From positions 1-8,014 of the forward strand of contig CAMLGD010000154.1 in the NCBI GenBank assembly GCA_946479405.1: a stretch of 8,014 bases of DNA, read 5' to 3'. The notes under the pieces were generated by a model, which was given only the letters and a program-made list of their open reading frames with translations, was not told the DNA's origin and ran no database searches. This stretch comes from an uncultured Vogesella sp. (lineage in GTDB: Bacteria; Pseudomonadota; Gammaproteobacteria; Burkholderiales; Chromobacteriaceae). Both the position numbers and the translations under genes were made by a program. The first letter of the stretch is position 1; the number at the start of each line of letters is the position of its first letter. Shown piece after piece: positions 1 to 6,399 of this stretch.

Positions 1-467
1 GCGTGGTGGCCACCAATCTGGATAGCGGCGCGCGCATCGTGTTCCGCAGCGGCGATACCGGCACCGCAGTGCGCGCCTCGGCGGCGATTCCCAATGTGTT
101 CCAGCCGGTGACCATCGCCGGTAAGCGCTATGTCGACGGCGGCCTGGTCAGCCCGGTGCCGGTCAGCGCGGCGCGCGAGATGGGGGCCGACATCGTGGTG
201 GCGGTGGACATCTCCGCCAAGCCGGTGGGTAAGGCGGCGGAAGGTTTCTTCAGTCTGCTGGACCGTAGTCTGAGCATCATGAACATGGCGGCGCTGGCGC
301 AGGAGCTGAAACAGGCCGACGTGGTGATCCGCCCCAATGTGCTCAATATCGGCGCCGCCGACTTTGATGAGCGCGGCAACGCCATTCTGGAAGGCGAGAA
401 GGCGGCACGCGCCGCGCTGCCACAATTGAAGGCGGCCATCGCCCGCTGGCAGCAGCAACATGGCTAA
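1..467 (+). CDS. Patatin-like phospholipase (RssA/NTE type), C-terminal part, 5' end outside window
   Basis: This is the C-terminal half of a patatin-fold serine lipid hydrolase, read in frame from base 3; the GTG at base 3 lies inside the gene and is not its start. The sequence shows the patatin core motifs ASAAIPNVFQPV and YVDGGLVSPVPV. The DGG motif supplies the catalytic Asp of the Ser-Asp dyad (Asp codon 135-137). The nucleophile-elbow half (GxSxG) must lie upstream of the window. The visible 154 residues are roughly 70% identical to residues 180-329 of the next gene, so the two are tandem paralogs. Its TAA stop (465-467) overlaps the next start by 8 bases, which implies one mRNA and probable translational coupling. 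Known for the family: hydrolysis of acyl esters of phospholipids or related lipids. The actual substrate here cannot be read from sequence. Confidence 0.93.
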   Translation, partial: VVATNLDSGARIVFRSGDTGTAVRASAAIPNVFQPVTIAGKRYVDGGLVSPVPVSAAREMGADIVVAVDISAKPVGKAAEGFFSLLDRSLSIMNMAALAQELKQADVVIRPNVLNIGAADFDERGNAILEGEKAARAALPQLKAAIARWQQQHG

Positions 468-1467
468 GCCACGCCGGCTGCTGGCGCTATTGGCCGCTGT
501 ACTGCTGGCCGCCTGTGCCAGCCCGCAGCCGCCGGCGGCCAGCACGCCTGCGCAGGTGACACCACAGGCGTCGGCTCCGGTTGCCGCCGTGCCGGCCAGT
601 GCGCCGCTCAGCATTGCACCGACGCCAGCAAGCGCGACCAAAGTCGCGCCATCGCTGCCGAAAGTCGCATCGCGTCAGCCGCGCATCGCGCTGGCCCTTG
701 GTGGTGGTGCGGCCAAGGGCTTTGCCCACGTCGGGGTGATCCGCGTGCTGGAGCAGGCTGGCATTCAGCCGCAGATCATTGCCGGTACCAGCGCCGGCAG
801 TATTGTCGGCGCCATCTACGCCTCCGGCATCAGCGGTGAGAAGTTATATCGCCGTGCGCTGGCGCTGAACGAAGACGAGCTGAAGGATTTCACCTGGTCC
901 AGCAATGGTTTCCTGAAAGGCGACAAGCTGCAGGCCTTCGTCAATCGCCAGGTTGGCCGCAAGCCCATCGAGGCGCTGCCGCGCAAGTTTGCCGCGGTGG
1001 CGACCAATTTCGACAGCGGCGAACGCTCGGTCTTCAAGAGTGGCAATACCGGGCTGGCGGTGCGCGCCTCGGCGGCGATTCCCAATGTGTTCCAGCCGGT
1101 CAGCATCAAGGGGCGCCGTTACGTGGATGGCGGGCTGGTGAGCCCGGTGCCGGTAGTGGCGGCGCGTGAAATGGGTGCCGACATCGTGATCGCGGTGGAT
1201 ATCTCCGCCAAGCCGGTGCAGCGCAAGGCCGGCTTGTTCGGCAATCTGGACCAGAGCCTGGCGATCATGAACCAGGCGGCACTGGCGCTGGAGCTGAAGC
1301 AGGCCGACGTGATCCTGCGACCGCGGGTATTGAGCCTGGGGGCGGCCGATTTCGACCAGCGCCGGCTGGCGATACGCGAAGGCGAAAAGGTTGGCCGCGA
1401 GGCGCTGCCGGTGATCCGCCGCATTGTGGCGGCGTGGCAGCAGCGCGCGCAGCTGGCTGGCCGCTGA
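460..1467 (+). CDS. Patatin-like phospholipase family lipoprotein
   Basis: This is a complete 335-residue serine lipid hydrolase with a patatin domain at about residues 75-330. An N-terminal lipoprotein signal is visible: KPRR followed by a Leu/Ala-rich core and a lipobox ending LAAC, with the lipidated Cys at 19. A low-complexity Pro/Ala/Ser linker follows (about 20-72). The residue after Cys is Ala, not Asp, so outer-membrane sorting is expected by the usual rule. Catalytic motifs are intact: the oxyanion-hole glycine loop GGGAAKG (81-87), the nucleophile elbow GTSAGS with Ser111, and the DGG motif with Asp223. The ATG at 460 sits inside the end of the preceding paralog (8-base overlap) with no strong Shine-Dalgarno, so translation is probably coupled. 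The likely role is periplasm-facing phospholipid or lysophospholipid hydrolysis; substrate and function in the pair are inference. Confidence 0.95.
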   Translation: MAKPRRLLALLAAVLLAACASPQPPAASTPAQVTPQASAPVAAVPASAPLSIAPTPASATKVAPSLPKVASRQPRIALALGGGAAKGFAHVGVIRVLEQAGIQPQIIAGTSAGSIVGAIYASGISGEKLYRRALALNEDELKDFTWSSNGFLKGDKLQAFVNRQVGRKPIEALPRKFAAVATNFDSGERSVFKSGNTGLAVRASAAIPNVFQPVSIKGRRYVDGGLVSPVPVVAAREMGADIVIAVDISAKPVQRKAGLFGNLDQSLAIMNQAALALELKQADVILRPRVLSLGAADFDQRRLAIREGEKVGREALPVIRRIVAAWQQRAQLAGR

Positions 1468-1502
1468 GCGCGTGTTCACGATCTACTGCGTTGCTGCGAT
1501 AC

Positions 1503-1537
1503 GGCGTTGAGTGCGCGCTGTGATGCGCACTGACGCC
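1503..1537. other. Extragenic hairpin downstream of the patatin gene
   Basis: GGCGT (1503-1507) and AGTGCGC (1510-1516) pair with GCGCACT (1525-1531) and ACGCC (1533-1537). This gives a 12-bp stem with a small 2x1 internal loop and an 8-base apical loop. No T-tract follows on either strand, so it is not a classical intrinsic terminator. It could be an mRNA 3'-end stabiliser or a REP-like dispersed element. Confidence 0.5.
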
Positions 1538-1547
1538 ATGTCAATTC

Positions 1548-1591
1548 CGTGCCGCTCAGTTTGTGCCCGGTCGCGAGCGCTAAGCGGCACG
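1548..1591. other. Second extragenic hairpin in the convergent gap
   Basis: CGTGCCGCT (1548-1556) is a perfect 9-bp inverted match to AGCGGCACG (1583-1591), around a 26-base loop. It lies between the convergent patatin and dinB genes. No T-tract follows, so a 3'-end structure is more likely than a full terminator. Confidence 0.45.
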
Positions 1592-1628
1592 CACAACCCC
1601 CTTGATCCTGCGTGACCGCAGCAAACGC

Positions 1629-1657
1629 CGCCACCTAGCCGGTGGCGTTGTCATTTT
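1629..1657 (+). terminator. Candidate terminator of the patatin operon, overlapping the 3' end of dinB
   Basis: CGCCACC (1629-1635) pairs perfectly with GGTGGCG (1641-1647) around the 5-base loop TAGCC. On the plus strand it is followed by the T-rich stretch TTGTCATTTT (1648-1657). The stem contains the dinB stop codon (complement at 1635-1637), so the last dinB codons would double as part of the terminator for the opposing operon. The interrupted T-tract makes this a moderate call. Confidence 0.4.
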
Positions 1658-2720
1658 CGCCGTCGAACAGCCGTAGCTGCTGCGGCACGCGCTGCGCCTC
1701 CTGCAGCCGCACCCCTACGCCCAGCAGCCGCACCGGGCGGTTGCCACGGGCGAAGCCGGTGGCCAGCAGGCTGTCGATCACCGCTTCGTCCAGCAGCTGT
1801 GCCACGGTTTCCACCGTGGTCTGGCTGAAGTCGGCGAACTTGATCTTGATGTTGACGCCGCGAAATGGCGGGTTGCCGGCGCGCTGCAGCCGTTCCCGCA
1901 GCCGGGCCAGCAGCGGTGGCAGCTCGGCGCGGCAGGCGGCGAGATCGGGCAGGTCGCGGGTGTAGGTTTCTTCCACACTCACCGATTTGCGCTCGTGGTC
2001 GTTGTGCACCGCGCGGTGGTCGATGCCGCGCGCCAGTTCGTACAGGTTTTTGCCGAACTTGCCGAAGCGGCGCAGCATCTCCAGCAGCTCCAGCCGCTGT
2101 AGGTCGCCACAAGTGTGGAATCCCTGCTGCTTGAGCTTGGCGGCGGTGACTTCACCCACTCCCCAGATCTTTTCCACCGGTAGCACGCGCACGAAATCGG
2201 CCACATCCTGCGGGCGAACCAGGAACTGGCCGTCCGGTTTGTTCCAGTCGCTGGCGATCTTGGCCAGGAATTTGTTGGGGGCGATGCCGGCCGAGGCGGT
2301 GATGCCCACCTCGTTGCGGATGGCGTCGCGGATTTCGGCTGCCATCAGGCTGGCGCTGCCCTGGCAGTGCGGCTGGCCGCTCACGTCCAGGTAGGCTTCG
2401 TCCAGTGACAGCGGTTCGATCAGGCTGGTGTAGCGCTGGAAGATGGCGTGCACCGCCTGGCTGGCGGCGCGGTAGCGGGCAAAGTCGGAGCCGACGATCA
2501 GCAATTCCGGGCATAGCCGCAGTGCCAGCGACGACGGCATGGCGCTTTTCACGCCGAAGCGGCGCGCCACGTAGTTGCAGGTGGAGATCACCCCGCGCTG
2601 GCCGGGCTGGCCGCCTACCGCCAGCGGGATGTCGCGCCAGGCCGGGTTGTCGCGCATCTCCACCGCGGCGAAGAAACAGTCGCAGTCGATGTGGATGATC
2701 TTGCGTTGCACGGAGGACAT
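1635..2720 (-). CDS. dinB: DNA polymerase IV (Y-family translesion polymerase)
   Basis: This 361-residue Y-family polymerase performs error-prone synthesis across DNA lesions. It aligns with E. coli DinB along its whole length, with four extra residues at the N terminus. Visible motifs: the first palm aspartate in IDCDCFFAAVE (Asp12, with the steric-gate Phe17), YVARRFGVKSAMP in the fingers, and SLDEAYLD with catalytic Asp107/Glu108. The thumb has a helix-hairpin-helix-like stretch WGVGEVTAAKL (about 186-196), followed by the little-finger domain (about 245-340). The C terminus carries QLRLF (348-352), a sliding-clamp binding peptide. The ATG at 2718-2720 is 17 bases after the stop of the SelW-like gene, so the two are probably co-transcribed. 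The only Shine-Dalgarno-like sequence is AAGG, rather far upstream. I saw no LexA box (CTGT-N8-ACAG) upstream of the pair. Confidence 0.97.
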   Translation of the reverse strand: MSSVQRKIIHIDCDCFFAAVEMRDNPAWRDIPLAVGGQPGQRGVISTCNYVARRFGVKSAMPSSLALRLCPELLIVGSDFARYRAASQAVHAIFQRYTSLIEPLSLDEAYLDVSGQPHCQGSASLMAAEIRDAIRNEVGITASAGIAPNKFLAKIASDWNKPDGQFLVRPQDVADFVRVLPVEKIWGVGEVTAAKLKQQGFHTCGDLQRLELLEMLRRFGKFGKNLYELARGIDHRAVHNDHERKSVSVEETYTRDLPDLAACRAELPPLLARLRERLQRAGNPPFRGVNIKIKFADFSQTTVETVAQLLDEAVIDSLLATGFARGNRPVRLLGVGVRLQEAQRVPQQLRLFDGENDNATG

Positions 2721-2737
2721 GCTGCGGCCAACCTTGC

Positions 2738-3040
2738 CTAGCCGGCGGGCTTGTCGCTGTGACCCAGCGCTTTGTCCGGCGCCACGCGGTCGCGTACGCG
2801 CTGTTTCAATTCCTTGATGTCGGGAAAGCCGCCGTCGCGGGCGCGGTCCCAGATCATTTCGCCATCAATGCTTACCTGGAACACGCCGCCGCTGCCGGGT
2901 TGCAGTGCCACTTCGGCGAGGTCTTTTTCGAAGGTGGTTAGCAGCTCCTGCGCCATCCAGGCGGCGCGCAACAGCCAGCGGCAGCCGGTGCAATAGCGAA
3001 TCGCCACGCGGGGCAGGGCAGCAGGGGTGAGATCAGTCAT
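2738..3040 (-). CDS. SelT/SelW/SelH (Rdx) family thioredoxin-fold protein
   Basis: This small 100-residue protein of the Rdx family keeps the diagnostic N-terminal YCTGCRW redox motif (Cys17-x-x-Cys20). In animal SelW the second position is often selenocysteine; here both are cysteine codons, so no recoding is needed. The later stretch GGVFQVSIDGEMIWDR followed by GGFPDIKELKQRV matches the usual second half of the fold. Family members have a thioredoxin-like fold with presumed thiol redox activity; the bacterial substrate is generally unknown. It is the first gene of a two-gene unit with dinB (17-base spacer), which hints at an oxidative or genotoxic stress context, but this is inference. Start ATG 3038-3040 has no clear Shine-Dalgarno. 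Confidence 0.9.
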   Translation of the reverse strand: MTDLTPAALPRVAIRYCTGCRWLLRAAWMAQELLTTFEKDLAEVALQPGSGGVFQVSIDGEMIWDRARDGGFPDIKELKQRVRDRVAPDKALGHSDKPAG

Positions 3041-3148
3041 GACAGCTTGGCCGCAGTAAAAACCTGATGGTACTGGGCCGGGGCGACAGTGAAAACCGGG
3101 ATGTGCTTAGTGAGGGTAACGCTGGAGCGGGTGGAACCCCGCGGAGGG

Positions 3149-3278
3149 ACGTTGCATCGTCGCCTTGTTCCGCTTGATGTCTGTATTGTGTCTGTTGTGG
3201 CCCATGCTGAGCTTGTCTCTCCTCCATCACCCGGTCTTTGGTAAACCTGGCGCAGTGCTGGAGGCGGCGATGCAACGT
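3149..3278. mobile_element. MITE-like miniature element, 130 bp, with terminal inverted repeats and 5-bp target duplication
   Basis: The left end ACGTTGCATCGTCGCCTT (3149-3166) and the reverse complement of the right end (3261-3278) agree at 16 of 18 positions. The sequence GAGGG abuts both ends directly (3144-3148 and 3279-3283), as expected for a 5-bp target-site duplication. There is no transposase inside, so this would be a non-autonomous miniature element moved in trans. I do not recognise the terminal repeat and cannot assign a family. Both mismatches (T3160 with G3267, and T3166 with G3261) would be G-U wobbles in a plus-strand transcript. A structured RNA with an 18-bp closing stem is therefore an alternative explanation. 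Confidence 0.5.
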
Positions 3279-3346
3279 GAGGGGCAGTGTGCATCATGTT
3301 GGCGCATCCGGGAAGCACAAGCGCCAAGTGTCGGACAATGCTGCAC

Positions 3347-3385
3347 TGCACGATGTGACATCGCTGCAACAATTCGTTGCATTTT
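3347..3385 (+). terminator. Cluster of small stems with a possible weak plus-strand terminator
   Basis: TGCACGATG (3347-3355) pairs with CATCG and TGCA (3359-3363 and 3365-3368) with one bulged base. A mutually exclusive hairpin, TGCAAC-AATTC-GTTGCA (3365-3381), is followed by TTTT (3382-3385). The orientation fits termination of a plus-strand transcript, yet no plus-strand gene precedes it. It may instead serve as a 3'-end structure for the EAL gene mRNA on the minus strand, where no T-tract is present. The stem is AT-rich and weak. Confidence 0.2.
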
Positions 3386-3414
3386 CTACAAGCAACTGTC
3401 GTGAAATGGCGTGC

Positions 3415-6150
3415 TCAAGGCTGCAGCTGTAACGGCCTTGCCGCCGCCAGGAACTGTTCCAGTGCATTCGGCGCCAGCGGCCGGCTGATCAGGTAGCCCT
3501 GTGCATAGTCGCAACCGTGCCGGGCCAGGAAGCGTGCCTGCTGGATGTTCTCGATGCCTTCGCCGGTGACCGAGGCGCCCAGGGTGTGGCCCATGGCCAC
3601 GATCATGCGCACGAGGTTGCTGCTGCTTTCGTTTTCCGGCACGTGGTCGAGGAACTGCTTGTCGATCTTGAGCTTTTCTACCGGGAAGCGGCGCAGATAG
3701 CTGAACGAGGCGTAACCGGTGCCGAAGTCGTCAATGGCGATGGCGATACCCAGTGCACGCAGCAGCTGCAGGTTGCTGTCGATGGCCGGGGTGTTACGTA
3801 GCGCCAGGCCTTCGGTCACCTCCAGCTCCAGCGCTTCGCCCGGCAGGTGGTGGGTGGCCAGAATGGCGGCTACCACTTCGGCGAAGCGGGCGTCTTCCAG
3901 CTGCAGCAGCGACACGTTGATGGAGATGACAAAGCTGCTCAGGTACTGCTGCCTCCACTGTGCGGCATGGCGGATGCCTTCCTGCAGCACCCATTCGCCC
4001 AGTGCGTGGATCACCCCGGTTTCTTCCGCCAGCGGAATGAAGTCTACCGGCGAGATCAGCCCCAGCTCCGGGTGCTGCCAGCGCACCAGCGCCTCGGCAC
4101 CGGCCACCTTGCCGCTCTTCAGCGATACGTAGGGCTGGTAGTTCAGCAGTAGTTCGCCGCGTGCCACTGCCTGGCGCAGATCGGCTTGCAGCCGGTTGCG
4201 GCGGCGCCAGTTGCTGTTGATGTCCGGGTGGAAGCGCACCCAGCTGCCCGGGCTTTCGCGCGACAGCAGCAGCGCGGCCTCGGCGTTTTCCAGAATTGCC
4301 TCGGCCTCGTCGCAATCGTGCGGATAAATCGCCAGCCCGACGCTGAGGCGCAAGAACAACGGCTGGCCCTGCACTTCCAGCGGCTTGGCCAGCAGGGTGG
4401 TGATGTCGTCCACCCGGCGCGACAGCTGTTCTTCGTCCTGTCCCAGCAACTGCAGCGCAAAGCGGTTGTCAGCGCTGCGTGCCACCATCTCGCCGTTGCC
4501 GATGCTGCCTTCCAGCCGGCGGCCCAGCTCGCGGATGACCAGGTCGCCATTGTCGCGGCCAAACAGTTCGTTGATGTTGGCCAGCCCCTCCACTGCCAGC
4601 ATCATGCAGCCCACCGGCTGCGCCTCGCGCTGGTTGCTGTGCTGGCGCTGCTGTACCAGTTCGTCCAGCTGCATCAGCAGGCGGGTGCGATTGGGCAGGC
4701 CGGTGAAGCGGTCATAGTAGAACTGGCGGTACAGCTCGCCTTCGGCATGCAGGCGGGCGCGCGACTCCATCACCAGCGCAATGATGTTGGCCGCCGTGCT
4801 CATGAAACTAATCTCGTCCGGCTGCCATTCCCGGCGCGGGGTCTGCGATTCGGCGCACAGGACGCCCTGGTGCATGCCGCCCACCATGATGCTGGCGTCC
4901 AGCAGCGCGGTGATGCCGTGGGTGTATAGATAGTGGCGCAGCGACAGCAGTCGCGGGTCATCCTGGGTCTGGCTGCTGGCCAGGTAGCGGTCGGCCTGCA
5001 GCGCCTGCAGGTAGTCGGCGTGCTGGCTCTCGTCCAGCACCTCGCCGCCCAGACGTTCGCCGGTGAGGGTGTTGATGCCGGCAATGCACTGCAGCTCCTT
5101 GCGGTCATTGCTGAACTGCCACACGCTGACGCGCGAGATCGCCAGCGTCTGCGCCAGCAGCGGCAGCATGTCGGCCAGGTAGTCGTCCAGCTCCTGCTGG
5201 TCATCATGCCGCAGGCTCACCAGGTGTTGCAGTGCCTTGCCCTGTTGCAGTTGCCGCTCCGACTGCTGCTGCTGCCGTTGCTGCAGGCGCCGGGAGGTGC
5301 GTACCACCAGCAGGCCCAGCAGCAGCACGGTACTCAGCAGGATCAGGCTTTGCGGCAGTACGCGTTGCAACAGCAGCTGTCCCGGACTTTGCGCCGGCCA
5401 GCTCAGGTAGGCCAGGTTCTGGCCGCTGTTGTTCTTGAGCGGCAGCACTTCTTCCAGCGCCGGATTACTGGTGCCGAAGTTGAGTGTCAGGCTGGGCAAA
5501 CTGTAGGAGGTGGCGATCTGCTGCAGCAGGTTGCTATCCAGATGGCGGGCAAACAGCAGGTAGCGCGGCACCGGTCCCGGCAATTGCTGCGGGTCTTCCG
5601 GCGAGATGCGCTGCAGCGACAGCATCAGCAACCGCGCTTCCGGCTGGCCGGTTTGCGGATTCAGTCCACTGTATTGCAGCAGCTGGCTGAAAGGTTGGCC
5701 GTACTGGTTGGCAGCGGCGTAGCGGTCGGCATTGCGCAGCAGCAGTTGCCATTGTGCCGGCGACAGCGGCAGCAGCCGGGTAGGGTCGCCGGCCAGCACG
5801 CCATGCTGGCGGCCCAGCAGCACGCCGCGCTCCTTGTCGATCAGCAGCGCCAGCTGCACGCCCAGATTGTGGTAGATCGCTGGGGTGATGTTGTCGTTCA
5901 GCCAGGCCATATCGGGCTGCAGGGCGTTGACATGGATGGCCATGTCGTTCCAGATCGCGTAGTCGGCCAGGTTGGTGGCCAGCTGGCGGCGCTGGCGCAA
6001 TAGCTCCTGCTCCAGACCCTGCTGCACCAGGTGGTGGGCGGCACTGTCCAGCTCGCGGGCGGCACTGCGTGCAATCTGCCAGATGCCGGCCAGACCAAGT
6101 AACAGCAGCAGTAGCAGCAACAGCAGTGGGCGAAAGCGTTTATTCAACAT
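3415..6150 (-). CDS. Membrane CHASE4-GAF-GGDEF(degenerate)-EAL protein, predicted c-di-GMP phosphodiesterase
   Basis: This 911-residue inner-membrane protein probably hydrolyses cyclic di-GMP. The order is: TM helix (about 8-25, with ten consecutive Leu at 9-18); periplasmic CHASE4-like sensor (about 30-260, with LADYAIWNDMAIHV and WLNDNI); second TM (about 266-283); a Gln-rich, probably helical linker (284-310); GAF-like domain (about 310-465); GGDEF fold (about 478-640); EAL domain (about 650-900). The GGDEF signature is replaced by ADNRF (560-564) and the upstream metal-binding region reads VEGLANINELFG, so cyclase activity is unlikely. The EAL site looks complete: Glu686 in EALVRW, Asn745, Glu777 and Glu780 in LEVTE, Asp807/Asp808 in DDFGTG, Lys828, Glu864 in GEGIE and Gln884 in QGY. 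An in-frame stop lies 15 bases upstream of the ATG, which fixes the start. No strong Shine-Dalgarno is seen. The ligand sensed is unknown. Confidence 0.95.
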   Translation of the reverse strand: MLNKRFRPLLLLLLLLLLGLAGIWQIARSAARELDSAAHHLVQQGLEQELLRQRRQLATNLADYAIWNDMAIHVNALQPDMAWLNDNITPAIYHNLGVQLALLIDKERGVLLGRQHGVLAGDPTRLLPLSPAQWQLLLRNADRYAAANQYGQPFSQLLQYSGLNPQTGQPEARLLMLSLQRISPEDPQQLPGPVPRYLLFARHLDSNLLQQIATSYSLPSLTLNFGTSNPALEEVLPLKNNSGQNLAYLSWPAQSPGQLLLQRVLPQSLILLSTVLLLGLLVVRTSRRLQQRQQQQSERQLQQGKALQHLVSLRHDDQQELDDYLADMLPLLAQTLAISRVSVWQFSNDRKELQCIAGINTLTGERLGGEVLDESQHADYLQALQADRYLASSQTQDDPRLLSLRHYLYTHGITALLDASIMVGGMHQGVLCAESQTPRREWQPDEISFMSTAANIIALVMESRARLHAEGELYRQFYYDRFTGLPNRTRLLMQLDELVQQRQHSNQREAQPVGCMMLAVEGLANINELFGRDNGDLVIRELGRRLEGSIGNGEMVARSADNRFALQLLGQDEEQLSRRVDDITTLLAKPLEVQGQPLFLRLSVGLAIYPHDCDEAEAILENAEAALLLSRESPGSWVRFHPDINSNWRRRNRLQADLRQAVARGELLLNYQPYVSLKSGKVAGAEALVRWQHPELGLISPVDFIPLAEETGVIHALGEWVLQEGIRHAAQWRQQYLSSFVISINVSLLQLEDARFAEVVAAILATHHLPGEALELEVTEGLALRNTPAIDSNLQLLRALGIAIAIDDFGTGYASFSYLRRFPVEKLKIDKQFLDHVPENESSSNLVRMIVAMGHTLGASVTGEGIENIQQARFLARHGCDYAQGYLISRPLAPNALEQFLAAARPLQLQP

Positions 6151-6336
6151 GCGCAGGCGTCGGCATCACGGCAGATTCGATAAGGGCATAAGCATAGCAG
6201 CACAGCGTGTTGCCTCGCCGTGCTTTGTAACGAATCCGCTACTGTGACGTGGCGGGAAGGCGGCAACCGGCGGCGGGTTGTTGCAGGAAGCGGAAATTTC
6301 GCCACTGCCGTCATGTTGGCCGCAATGGCGGCTTGC

Positions 6337-6353
6337 CGCCGCTCCCAGCGGCG
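6337..6353. other. Short GC-rich hairpin next to the PCuAC gene terminator
   Basis: CGCCGCT (6337-6343) pairs perfectly with AGCGGCG (6347-6353) around a CCC loop. It lies just beyond the T-tract of the terminator at 6358-6382 and has no T-tract of its own. It may be a back-up 3'-end structure or part of the 5' region of the EAL gene. Confidence 0.4.
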
Positions 6354-6357
6354 CAAT

Positions 6358-6382
6358 AAAAAAGGCCACCCTGGGTGGCCTT
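6358..6382 (-). terminator. Rho-independent terminator of the PCuAC gene
   Basis: Read on the minus strand, AAGGCCACC and GGTGGCCTT form a 9-bp stem (6382-6374 with 6370-6362) around a CAG loop, running into six T residues (6363-6358) and then ATT. It starts 18 bases after the PCuAC gene stop codon. It should separate that gene from the EAL gene further downstream on the same strand. Confidence 0.88.
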
Positions 6383-6399
6383 GCTGTCTGCTGCCGGTT

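Larger units (their letters stand above)
3041..3414. other. Intergenic region of lower GC, upstream of the SelW-like/dinB unit
   Basis: This 374-base gap lies between the end of the EAL gene and the start of the SelW-like gene, both on the minus strand. It is visibly less GC-rich than its flanks (a sampled 60-base line, 3181-3240, is 32/60 G+C). It holds the MITE-like element (3149-3278), a GCGGG/CCCGC hairpin just outside its left end (3127-3142), and a cluster of small stems at 3347-3381. Open frames here are short, start at TTG or rely on odd composition, and resemble no protein I know, so I call no gene. A minus-strand promoter for the downstream unit must lie here, or inside the element, but I cannot place its -35/-10 convincingly. 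Confidence 0.6.

Noticed and set aside
844..1479. A 211-codon minus-strand frame opposite the second patatin gene
   Set aside because: It is a composition shadow of a gene with intact catalytic motifs on the plus strand.
3180..3240. Glycine-type riboswitch, suggested by GGAGAGAC on the minus strand
   Set aside because: The rest of the conserved core, notably the CCGAAGGGGCAA-like segment, is absent, and the downstream gene is not glycine-related.
3149..3278. Integron attC site
   Set aside because: Size and symmetry would fit, but the ends do not match the RYYYAAC/GTTRRRY core sites and no cassette genes or integrase are present.
3165..3404. A small plus-strand frame with a hydrophobic start that resembles a signal peptide
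   Set aside because: It starts at TTG, has no Shine-Dalgarno and no known motif, and runs across the right end of the MITE-like element, so it is more likely chance.
3041..3414. LexA (SOS) box upstream of the SelW-like/dinB unit
   Set aside because: CTGT and ACAG-like tetramers occur, but none with the required 8-base spacing.
4933..6003. A 356-codon open frame on the plus strand, antisense to the EAL protein gene
   Set aside because: It is Gln/Leu-rich low-complexity sequence produced by the complement of GC-rich Leu/Gln codons. The minus-strand reading gives clear domains.
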